The position numbers were made by a program, and so were the translations under genes. Below are positions 8,225-14,744 of a DNA stretch of 28,623 bases, one piece after another. Under the pieces are notes generated by a model. The model saw only the letters and a list, made by a program, of their open reading frames with translations, searched no databases and was not told the DNA's origin. How positions within the stretch are numbered: position 1 is the first letter of the stretch; each line of letters opens with the position of its first letter. This DNA is from UBA5536 sp964592595 (lineage in GTDB: Bacteria > Bacteroidota > Bacteroidia > Bacteroidales > F082): the NCBI GenBank assembly GCA_964592595.1, contig CAZQFH010000045.1, forward strand, positions 1 through 28,623, in the 5' to 3' direction.

Positions 8225-9997
8225 ATGAAGAAAATTTTGTTTTCCTGGCTGATAGCCGGAATGGCTTTCTTAACACTAAATCAGGCCAATGCCTGCACCA
8301 ATTACCTGGTAACCAAGGGTGCGTCAACCGATGGCTCAACTATGATCACCTACGCTGCTGATTCGCACGTGCTTTATGGCGAACTCTATCACTGGCCGGC
8401 TGGCGAGCATCCCGAAGGCACTATGATGGATATCTACGAATGGGATACAGGCAAATACCTCGGACAAATTGCGCAGGCTGCACGCACTTACAATGTTGTT
8501 GGAAACATGAACGAGCATCAGGTAGCTATTGGCGAAACAACTTATGGTGGCCGTCCTGAATTGCATGATAGCACTGCGATTATGGATTATGGCAGCCTGA
8601 TTTATACCACACTTCAGCGCGCCACTTCTGCTCGCGATGCCATCCGCATTATTCATGAACTTACCAGCGAATATGGTTATTACAGCTCAGGCGAATCTTT
8701 TAGCATTGCCGATAAAGACGAGGTTTGGATTATGGAGCTGATCGGTAAAGGTTTAGAGATGAAGAAAGACAAAAAAACAGGACAAATGGTGAATGCCAAC
8801 AAAGGACTTTTGTGGGTGGCCTTGCGTATTCCTGACGGATATGTGAGCGGCCATGCCAATCAGGCACGCATCATGACTTTTCCACTCGAAAATGGCAAAC
8901 AGTCCATCACTTCAAAAGATATCAATAAAATCATGAATCCTGAAGTGGAAGTAGTTTATGCTGAGGATGTAATCACTTTTGCACGTGGCAAAGGCTGGTA
9001 TGAGGGAAAAGATGAACATTTCAGCTTTTCTGACACCTATGCCCCTGTTGATTTTGGAGGAGCCCGTTTCTGCGATATGCGCGTTTGGACGATGTTTAAC
9101 AGGGTTTCGGAAGGTATGGATGATTATTGGGAATATGCCAAAGGAAATATTGAACATGCCGAACAATTTAAAGATGGACGTCCAAATCCTAATAAATATG
9201 CCACTAACCGTATGCCTCTGTGGGTAAAACCCGAAAGTAAAGTGTCAGTGCATGATATGATGATGTTTATGCGCGATTATCTTCAGGATACCGAACTGGA
9301 TATGAGTGCCGATTTTGGTGCAGGACCGCATGGATTGCCTTATCGCTGGCGTCCGCTCACCTGGAAAGTGGATGGTATCACCTATGTGAATGAAAGAGCA
9401 ACAGCTACCCAGCAAACAGGATTTTCTTTTGTAGCACAATCACGTAGCTGGTTACCCGACGAAATAGGCGGAATTATCTGGTGGGGAGTGGATGATGCCA
9501 ATGCAACTGTTTATATGCCCTTGTATTCCAGCATTACAGCAAATCCACATCATATCGAAAGAGGAAATGGTGCTATGATGGAATGGTCAGAAACTTCCCT
9601 GTTTTGGATTACCAATATGGTTTCAAACCTGGCTTATACCCGTTATAATATGATACAACCGGATGTGAACGAAGTACGCGATGGTCTGGAGGCAGTGTTT
9701 ATCGAGCGCACTCCGGCAGTGGATGATGCCGCCTTGAAGCTATACAAAGAAGACCCATCCAAAGCAGTGGCTTATCTTACCGATTATAGTACAGATCAGG
9801 TAACGCGCACATTTAATTCCTACAAACACCTTTATCAGGAGCTGTTTATGAAATTTATGGATGGGAACGTGAAAACCCGTAATCCCGGACACCAAAATCC
9901 TCACGTGGAGTTTCCGGGATACAGTGAACAGTTTTTAAGAAAAGTGGTAGATGAAACAGGGGATAAACTTAAAATGATCGGCCCTGATGGTCATTAA
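8225..9997 (+). CDS. C69-family dipeptidase (PepD/U34 type), secreted
   Basis: Start chosen at 8225, because an upstream in-frame ATG at 8111 falls in a terminator and 8225 begins a classic signal peptide (MKKILFSWLIAGMAFLTLNQ, then ANA). Cleavage after Ala23 exposes Cys24 in CTNYLVTKGASTDGSTM, the N-terminal nucleophile of the Ntn-hydrolase C69 dipeptidases. Further family features are YGGRPELHDS, SFSIADKDEVWIMELIGKG and RIPDGYVSGHANQARI. The 590-residue preprotein would release small peptides or amino acids outside the cytoplasm, consistent with peptide-based nutrition in Bacteroidota; the substrate is not visible. Monocistronic, followed by a terminator. Confidence 0.9.
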   Translation: MKKILFSWLIAGMAFLTLNQANACTNYLVTKGASTDGSTMITYAADSHVLYGELYHWPAGEHPEGTMMDIYEWDTGKYLGQIAQAARTYNVVGNMNEHQVAIGETTYGGRPELHDSTAIMDYGSLIYTTLQRATSARDAIRIIHELTSEYGYYSSGESFSIADKDEVWIMELIGKGLEMKKDKKTGQMVNANKGLLWVALRIPDGYVSGHANQARIMTFPLENGKQSITSKDINKIMNPEVEVVYAEDVITFARGKGWYEGKDEHFSFSDTYAPVDFGGARFCDMRVWTMFNRVSEGMDDYWEYAKGNIEHAEQFKDGRPNPNKYATNRMPLWVKPESKVSVHDMMMFMRDYLQDTELDMSADFGAGPHGLPYRWRPLTWKVDGITYVNERATATQQTGFSFVAQSRSWLPDEIGGIIWWGVDDANATVYMPLYSSITANPHHIERGNGAMMEWSETSLFWITNMVSNLAYTRYNMIQPDVNEVRDGLEAVFIERTPAVDDAALKLYKEDPSKAVAYLTDYSTDQVTRTFNSYKHLYQELFMKFMDGNVKTRNPGHQNPHVEFPGYSEQFLRKVVDETGDKLKMIGPDGH

Positions 9998-10023
9998 TCG
10001 GACGATATTGATCTAAAAGATTT

Positions 10024-10058
10024 AAAGACGTTGCAGCCTCTTGTAACGTCTTTTTTTT
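10024..10058 (+). terminator. Intrinsic terminator after the C69 peptidase gene
   Basis: GACGTTGCA (10027-10035) pairs with TGTAACGTC (10042-10050) with one G-T pair and a 6 nt loop, extended by AAA/TTT and followed by eight T residues. Confidence 0.88.
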
Positions 10059-10086
10059 CAACTTTGCCCTATATAAACCAGAACTT

Positions 10087-10518
10087 ATGAAAATGAACAT
10101 TGCACTGGTAGCCCACGACAACCGCAAAAAAGATCTGCTCGATTGGGTAGAGCATAATAAGAAAAAACTCAAAGACCACCGGTTTTTTGCCACTGGTACT
10201 ACTGGCAAACTTATTGCTACAGTATTAGATGATGTAAGCCGCTTAAAATCAGGACCTTTGGGGGGCGATCAGCAATTGGGAGCGCTCATTGCAGAAGGTA
10301 AAATCGATTACCTGATCTTTTTCTGGGATCCCATGACCAGCCAGCCTCACGATGTGGATGTGAAAGCACTTTTGCGGCTGAGTGTCTTGTACAATGTGCC
10401 TACAGCCAGCAACCGCTCCACAGCCGATTTTTTGATCACTTCGGCTTTGTTTGCCGATCCGGATTATAAACCGATTTTGAAAGACTACTCGATTTACTTG
10501 AACCGAAACACGCCTTAG
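10087..10518 (+). CDS. mgsA: Methylglyoxal synthase
   Basis: Converts dihydroxyacetone phosphate to methylglyoxal and phosphate, an overflow route when phosphate is short or sugar phosphates accumulate. The 143-residue protein has IALVAHDNRKKDL (His10), FATGTTGKL for phosphate binding, SGPLGGDQQLGALIAEG with the catalytic aspartate Asp61, FFWDPMTSQPHDVDVKALLR with His88, and TASNRSTADFL. These are the full MgsA signatures and the length is close to the E. coli enzyme (152). A second in-frame ATG at 10093 could also be used. It stands alone between a terminator and the tRNA promoter. Confidence 0.95.
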   Translation: MKMNIALVAHDNRKKDLLDWVEHNKKKLKDHRFFATGTTGKLIATVLDDVSRLKSGPLGGDQQLGALIAEGKIDYLIFFWDPMTSQPHDVDVKALLRLSVLYNVPTASNRSTADFLITSALFADPDYKPILKDYSIYLNRNTP

Positions 10519-10556
10519 CGAGCGCTTTAGGAAGATTTGTGAAGTGAAATACTGCC

Positions 10557-10587
10557 TTTGTCAGAACTAATTTTTTGGCTAATTTTG
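10557..10587 (+). promoter_or_regulatory. Promoter of tRNA-Arg
   Basis: TTTG (10557-10560), exactly 19 nt, then TAATTTTG (10580-10587): a full match to the Bacteroidota housekeeping promoter. The tRNA begins 15 nt downstream. Confidence 0.75.
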
Positions 10588-10601
10588 TAGCTTCAATTTT
10601 T

Positions 10602-10673
10602 GGCCCCATAGTTCAAGGGATAGAATGGAAGTTTCCTAAACTTTAGATCCAGGTTCGAGTCCTGGTGGGGCTA
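10602..10673 (+). tRNA. tRNA-Arg (anticodon CCU)
   Basis: A 72 nt cloverleaf can be drawn: acceptor GGCCCCA/TGGGGCT (first pair G-T), D stem GTTC/GAAT, anticodon stem GAAGT/ACTTT with loop TTCCTAA giving anticodon CCT, variable loop AGAT, T arm CCAGG-TTCGAGT-CCTGG, discriminator A. CCA is not encoded. It reads AGG codons. A short hairpin follows at 10687-10709. No second copy of its 3' end is seen in the window, so there is no sign that it served as an integration site here. Confidence 0.95.
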
Positions 10674-10686
10674 CAAAAATATATAT

Positions 10687-10709
10687 AAAGCACTTATTTT
10701 GAGTGCTTT
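10687..10709 (+). terminator. Probable terminator of tRNA-Arg
   Basis: AAAGCACT pairs with AGTGCTTT across a 7 nt loop and is followed by ATTTTG. The T-tract is short, so this is a moderate call. The stretch from 10710 to 10874 is AT-rich with no gene seen. Confidence 0.55.
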
Positions 10710-10874
10710 ATTTTGTTTAGGGTAAAAAATAGGTAAAGAATTTTGTTGAGCGTTAATTTTTTATAAACAAAAATAGGTTTTCTGCCAGTTCTCAACTGAT
10801 TGTTGTTGAGTGGGTTTTTTAGTTGAAAGGTATTTGACTTAAAACAATTATTGTTAAAAAATAACAACAAATGA

Positions 10875-10903
10875 TTGCGTAATTCAAAAAACATGTATTT
10901 TAG
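10875..10903 (+). promoter_or_regulatory. Candidate trp leader promoter
   Basis: TTG (10875-10877), 18 nt, TATTTTAG (10896-10903), one mismatch from TAnnTTTG. It lies only 4 nt upstream of the first leader ATG (10908), so the transcript would be leaderless or translation would start at the in-frame ATG at 10914 or 10923. Confidence 0.45.
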
Positions 10904-10907
10904 CGCC

Positions 10908-10973
10908 ATGAAAATGACTCAAATGAACAGCTTTTGGTGGTGGCTTCCGTTTCGATCCGAAATAGGGAAGTAA
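10908..10973 (+). CDS. trpL: trp leader peptide (attenuation)
   Basis: A 21-codon frame reading MKMTQMNSF, then three consecutive Trp codons (10935-10943), then LPFRSEIGK and TAA. It is followed by an intrinsic terminator at 11006-11036 and then by trpB. Three Trp codons in a short frame upstream of a terminator and a Trp-biosynthesis gene are the signature of ribosome-mediated attenuation: with charged tRNA-Trp the ribosome finishes and the terminator forms; on starvation it stalls at the Trp codons. A hairpin formed by CTTCC/GGAAG and TTTCG/CGAAA (10944-10970) overlaps the second half of the frame and may be the pause structure. The actual start may be the second or third ATG. Confidence 0.85.
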   Translation: MKMTQMNSFWWWLPFRSEIGK

Positions 10974-11005
10974 CTGCTTTGTGTCTGTTCCAAAAAATTA
11001 TAACT

Positions 11006-11036
11006 GACCGGGGGTGAAAACCTCCGGTCTTTTTTT
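11006..11036 (+). terminator. trp attenuator terminator
   Basis: GACCGGGGG (11006-11014) pairs with CCTCCGGTC (11021-11029), 9 bp with one G-T pair, loop TGAAAA, then seven T residues. It lies 32 nt after the leader stop and 166 nt before trpB. A competing antiterminator is not obvious; the best candidate by eye pairs TTCGATCC (10951-10958) with GGGGTGAA (11011-11018) with one mismatch. Confidence 0.85.
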
Positions 11037-11202
11037 GTGTAAAATTTTTACTGTTATGAATAAAACTGTACTTAACTGGATAAAGAAAGTGATTTTTCGA
11101 TGGTGATGCTGTCAGGAATACTTGAGCAATCTTGATCAAAAGATTTTTAATCAAACATAATTTACAAAAGACAATCACTTTAATTTCAAAAAGCTTAACA
11201 AA

Positions 11203-12402
11203 ATGGAAAATATCATCATAAACGGAAATACGCTTACACAACAAAATCTGGGATCTGTTAACGGCCGGTTTGGCGAATATGGCGGCATGTATGTGCCACC
11301 TGTTCTTGAAGGCAAACTACAGGAACTGGCAGAGCAATTTGCCTATCACACCCAACAGAAGAGCTTTAAGGAGGAATTTACACATTACCTTAAAACCTTT
11401 GTTGGCAGGCCTTCACCACTATTTTATGCCAGTCGTTTATCAGAACACATTGGTTCACGGATCTACCTTAAACGCGAAGATTTGAATCATACTGGTTCGC
11501 ACAAAATCAATAATACGATCGGACAAATTCTGCTGGCTAAAAGAATGGGAGCCACCGAAATTGTTGCAGAAACAGGTGCCGGACAGCATGGAGTGGCAAC
11601 AGCTACGGCAGCAGCACTTTTTGGCATCAAATGCAAAGTGTTTATGGGTGCTAAAGATGCCGAACGCCAGAAGATGAACGTAAGTCGTATCAAACTGCTG
11701 GGAGCCGAATTGATTCTGACATCAGCCGGAAGAGGCACGTTGAAAGACGCCGTGGATGCAGCTTTGGGCTATTACATTGAAAATCCGGATGCATTTTACC
11801 TCCTTGGATCGCAGGTAGGGCCGCATCCTTATCCTACCATGGTTGGCTATTTTCAGAGCGTAATTGGTAAGGAAGCCAAAAAACAAATCATTGAAGCCGA
11901 AGGTCGTCTTCCGGATAATCTTTTAGCTTGTATTGGAGGTGGCTCTAATGCTATCGGGCTTTTTGATGATTTTCTGTACGACGAAGGTGTGGCCATTCAT
12001 GCTGCTGAAGGTGGCGGAACAGGCGAGTTAGGGCAAACGGCTGCTACGCTTAGTATGGGAAAGCCTGGCGTGTTTCAGGGTACGTATTCTTATGCACTCA
12101 CCGATGAAAACAATGAAGTTTATCCTTCCTACAGCATTGCTGCCGGGCTGGATTATCCGGGAATAAGTCCCCAGCACGCACTGCTAAAGGATTCCGGTAG
12201 AGCACATTATCACTTGATTACTGATGCTGAAGCCATCCAAGCCTTTATGCTTTTAAGTCAGCTGGAAGGAATCATTCCGGCTATTGAATCTTCACATGCT
12301 GTGGCACTGGCAATGAAATTGTTGCGCGGAAAATCAGCGCAAATAAGTATCATAAACCTCTCTGGAAGGGGTGACAAAGATGTGGAGCGCGATTTAATGT
12401 AA
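11203..12402 (+). CDS. trpB: Tryptophan synthase beta chain
   Basis: PLP enzyme that condenses indole with serine to make tryptophan, normally in a complex with TrpA. The 399-residue protein is of the TrpB1 class: GRFGEYGGMYVPPVL (21-35), LKREDLNHTGSHKINN with the Schiff-base lysine Lys101, ETGAGQHGVATA with the catalytic glutamate Glu123, the phosphate loop GGGSNA (245-250), GLDYPGISPQHA and SGRGDKD at the end. It stands alone, without trpA or other trp genes, behind the trp leader and attenuator and before a terminator, so it appears to be regulated on its own by tryptophan supply. Confidence 0.95.
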   Translation: MENIIINGNTLTQQNLGSVNGRFGEYGGMYVPPVLEGKLQELAEQFAYHTQQKSFKEEFTHYLKTFVGRPSPLFYASRLSEHIGSRIYLKREDLNHTGSHKINNTIGQILLAKRMGATEIVAETGAGQHGVATATAAALFGIKCKVFMGAKDAERQKMNVSRIKLLGAELILTSAGRGTLKDAVDAALGYYIENPDAFYLLGSQVGPHPYPTMVGYFQSVIGKEAKKQIIEAEGRLPDNLLACIGGGSNAIGLFDDFLYDEGVAIHAAEGGGTGELGQTAATLSMGKPGVFQGTYSYALTDENNEVYPSYSIAAGLDYPGISPQHALLKDSGRAHYHLITDAEAIQAFMLLSQLEGIIPAIESSHAVALAMKLLRGKSAQISIINLSGRGDKDVERDLM

Positions 12403-12444
12403 GCAGCATGTTTTAAGTTTAATATTATTGAATAATCCGGTTTT

Positions 12445-12474
12445 AAAGGAGTTGGCATTCAGTCAACTCCTTTT
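12445..12474 (+). terminator. Intrinsic terminator after trpB
   Basis: AAAGGAGTTG (12445-12454) pairs perfectly with CAACTCCTTT (12464-12473) across a 9 nt loop, ending in TTTT. It lies between the converging trpB and the DUF3089 remnant. Confidence 0.82.
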
Positions 12475-12480
12475 CAATGA

Positions 12481-13084
12481 TTAGTGATTAAAGAATTTTT
12501 TGGTGCGGTTAAGCATGTTGATCTTCAGGTGTACAGCATAAAGCCATTAATCCATGAAATGAAGATTGCCATTAGGGAACAGGTCTTTGAGCAATTCCTG
12601 ATACACTAAAGCAGGATCTACATCGTTGCAAATCAAATAATTATCCTGAATGTAAGTATCAGTGAGATTTGGAATCGTATCATACGCAGCTTTGGTTTGG
12701 TTGAAGCGAACAATACCCAGATGAGCATTTTTGCCGGCAGCTGTTGGATCTGTTTTCCAGTGTAAAGGATTGATGCAAAATGCGGATCGATTGATGAGTG
12801 GTGATTTTGCCTTTATGTTTGATAGTGAATTGTACAGCATAATCACACCGGTATCGTCTGCATTTTGAGATGTTTTGAGTCGTTCAGGATAGGCTGACAA
12901 TTTTTCTTCAGTAACTTGCCAGCCAAATCAGATAAGCAGCAATCATCCGTTCAAAGTATTTGCTTGCCAGATGTTCTTTGAGCAACTGAAGCAAAAGGGC
13001 CGAACCCTGACTGTGTCCAAGCAAAATAAAAGGTCGTCCTTGATTGTAATGATCTAAATAGCTAATACATGTACAAGCAGATAA
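12481..13084 (-). pseudogene. DUF3089-type alpha/beta hydrolase, decayed
   Basis: Reading the minus strand from 13084, the frame gives YLDHYNQGRPFILLGHSQGS and LLKEHLASKYFERMIAAYLI, with the nucleophile elbow GHSQGS at 13001-13018. One extra base near 12926 shifts the frame; the protein resumes as GWQVTEEKLSAYPERLK and TGVIMLYNSLSN. A TAA at 12547-12549 interrupts NLHFMD, after which the frame continues WLYAVHLKIN to a stop at 12481. The N-terminal part expected in DUF3089 hydrolases is missing beyond a TAA at 13085-13087. Truncation, frameshift and nonsense together mark a dead gene. Serine-hydrolase family assignment rests on the GHSQGS context and overall pattern. Confidence 0.75.
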
Positions 13085-13094
13085 TTAGCTGTGC

Positions 13095-13181
13095 ATGGAG
13101 AGGTTTTTTGGAGGAAAGAGTAAGTTGATGTTGTGGAGCGTTTTGGTTCTGGGCTTTTTATTAACCTTTAAGGCGAATTAA
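13095..13181 (+). CDS. Possible 28-residue membrane peptide
   Basis: A short frame with a basic N-terminus (MERFFGGKSK) followed by a hydrophobic stretch (LWSVLVLGFLLTF) in the gap between the DUF3089 remnant and the next gene. It could be a small membrane peptide or the signal-anchor remnant of a lost gene. There is no supporting promoter or homology. Confidence 0.2.
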   Translation: MERFFGGKSKLMLWSVLVLGFLLTFKAN

Positions 13182-13193
13182 CTAATTTATGAG

Positions 13194-13433
13194 ATGACAT
13201 ACATTATTACAAAGTCCATTTTCCCAGAGGATAAAGAACGATTAAAAAAGAACTTGATTCAGAAATATGAAAGTCATAAACATCTTTTTCGCTTATTTGA
13301 TGCAGATGGAAACTTATACTTTGAAGGCCTAAGTACAAAAATGTATTCATTTGATCCACCTAATGATGAAATGGTAAATTCGGGTTGCACTGAAATAAAA
13401 CACTTGGACGAAAACAAATATATGACAACCTAA
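13194..13433 (+). CDS. Small unknown protein coupled to an HNH nuclease
   Basis: A 79-residue protein (segments FPEDKERLKKNLIQKYESHK and FRLFDADGNLYFEGLS) with no recognised family. Its TAA overlaps the ATG of the HNH gene by one base (TAATG at 13431-13435), so the two are co-translated and probably act together, for example as regulator or partner of the nuclease. It has a plausible coding composition and no hydrophobic segment. Confidence 0.6.
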   Translation: MTYIITKSIFPEDKERLKKNLIQKYESHKHLFRLFDADGNLYFEGLSTKMYSFDPPNDEMVNSGCTEIKHLDENKYMTT

Positions 13434-14200
13434 TGAAAAGAAGACTTTGGTCGAAAGATGAGTTAATCCTTGCTTTTAACTTGTATCTGAAACTTCTTTT
13501 TGGGAAGATGCATAGAAGCAATCCTGATATATTCAAACTATCAAATTTACTTGGTAGAACACCAAGTTCTATTGCAATGAGATTGGTAAATTTCGCCAGC
13601 ATCGATCCATATCATCGAGAAAGAGGAGTATTGGGTTTACCAGGGGGCGTTAACCAATGCCTGCCCATTTGGAATGAGTTCAACAATAATCGGGAGGAAC
13701 TTATCTTCGAAGGTGAAAAAATACTGGACGAGTATGAAAATCAGACAATTGAAAGTAAATATTCATTTCTTTTACAAGATTTAAAAGTGAAGGGTGAGGA
13801 CAAAGTGCGTGAAGTGAAAACCCGCGTAAATCAGAATGTTTTTAGGCAAATCATATTAAATGTATATGCTACAAAGTGTGCGATATCAGGAATCGACATT
13901 CCGGATTTATTAAATGCAAGCCATATCATTCCATGGACAAAGAATGATTAAGAAAGGTTAAATCCGTCAAATGGTATTTGCTTATCAAAACTGTATGATG
14001 CTGCCTTCGATAATGGACTTATAGGCATAAAACCAAATTTTTCAATCATTTTATCTTCAAAGATTACTGCACACAAAAAAGAAGCCTATTTTGATAAATA
14101 TTTTGGGTTTCTTGAACACAATAAATTACAACTACCAGAACGGTTTCAACCTAAAAAAAAGTTTTTAGAGTATCATTTAGATACAATTTTTCAACCCTAA
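13433..14200 (+). pseudogene. HNH endonuclease with an in-frame stop
   Basis: The frame starts MKRRLWSKDELILAFNLYLK, includes LSNLLGRTPSSIAMRLVNFA (a helix-turn-helix-like segment near 40-60), then CAISGIDIPDLLNASHIIPW of an HNH (His-Asn-His) nuclease domain. A TAA at 13949-13951 (codon 173) interrupts it; reading through, the same frame continues ERLNPSNGICLSKLYDAAFD and NGLIGIKPNFSIILSS to a stop at 14198-14200. The downstream part holds the conserved asparagine of the HNH core, so the 172-residue product would lack a complete active site. Such proteins are usually restriction or defence nucleases. A single substitution of the lysine or glutamate codon expected here would explain the stop; an error in the read is also possible. 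Confidence 0.75.
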
Positions 14201-14271
14201 AAATTTACAACAGATGAATCTTCTAAATTCCCGAAACACTGTTGCGGAAATTAGATTTGACAAAAACGCAG

Positions 14272-14575
14272 ACAATGCCAGCGCTGTTGCATATTTAAAA
14301 TCCGTATCCGAAAAAAAACCACGGCACAAGTTGGTCTTCTTGTCCTTTGACTGTGCAAAGGATCAAACCCTTTACGGGAAGGAATGCCTGCGCGCTCTTC
14401 CGAAAATGTTTTTGTTTTGTTTATTAAGTTTCCCTCGCTATTGGTAAAGCTGGGATTTTGTAAAAAACAATAAACCGCAGCAACCAGATTTTTGCTTGCC
14501 AGAACTAAAAACATTTTTTTCTACCTTTATGGCTTATTAACCAAACCATTGGGCTTATGCAGCAATTAGCCAAGT
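14272..14575 (+). repeat. Interspersed repeat, copy A
   Basis: First of four direct copies of a roughly 300 bp non-coding repeat. It carries the shared landmarks: a GCGCTG...TCCGTATCCG head, CTTGTCCTTTG with a perfect TCCTTTG/CAAAGGA hairpin (14343-14362), TCCCTCGCTATTGGTAAAGC, AAACCGCAGCAACC, then CTACCTTTATGGCTTATTAA and GGGCTTATGCAGCAATTAGC. It is the most diverged copy in its middle and lacks the 3' tail (CAGATACTGGTAGATAGGAG) found in copies B, C and D. Short frames inside it are not considered genes. Confidence 0.8.
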
Positions 14576-14655
14576 CGTATTTGAATCAAACAGCTTTTTC
14601 GGAAGCGTTTTTTGGTATATGGCTAGCAGCAGGATTGGTGAAAGTGATTATTTAA
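14557..14655 (+). pseudogene. Possible tail of a chalcone-isomerase-like gene
   Basis: A 32-codon frame starting inside repeat copy A reads MQQLAKSYLNQTAF and SEAFFGIWLAAGLVKVII. The segment YLNxxAFSxAFFGIWL is reminiscent of the C-terminus of bacterial chalcone-isomerase-like proteins. If so, the repeat lies against a truncated gene end. The match is short and from memory, so confidence is low. The rest of 14656-14732 shows no gene. Confidence 0.25.
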
Positions 14656-14689
14656 AAATCTATAGATCGCCCTTCTCTTCGAATTAAAT

Positions 14690-14740
14690 TTCCTAAATGT
14701 TTTTAGTTTTCAAATGTTTTAGGAATTTTAATTAACTTTG
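14690..14740 (+). promoter_or_regulatory. -7 box and inverted repeat upstream of the DUF4143 ATPase
   Basis: TTCCTAAA (14690-14697) and TTTAGGAA (14718-14725) form a perfect 8 bp inverted repeat with 20 nt spacing, placed where the -33 region would be. TAACTTTG (14733-14740) fits TAnnTTTG and ends 4 nt before the ATG at 14745, implying a leaderless or nearly leaderless mRNA. Operator function is inference. Confidence 0.4.
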
Positions 14741-14744
14741 ACTA

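Noticed and set aside
10602..10673. tRNA-Arg as an integration site of the accessory island
   Set aside because: No second copy of the tRNA 3' end was seen in the window and no integrase is present; intact trpB lies between tRNA and island.
10900..11244. 114-codon minus-strand frame over the trp leader
   Set aside because: It runs antisense through the leader, the attenuator and the start of trpB, and has no recognisable domain.
14214..14447. 77-codon frame after the HNH gene
   Set aside because: It mostly covers repeat copy A and has no protein-like pattern.
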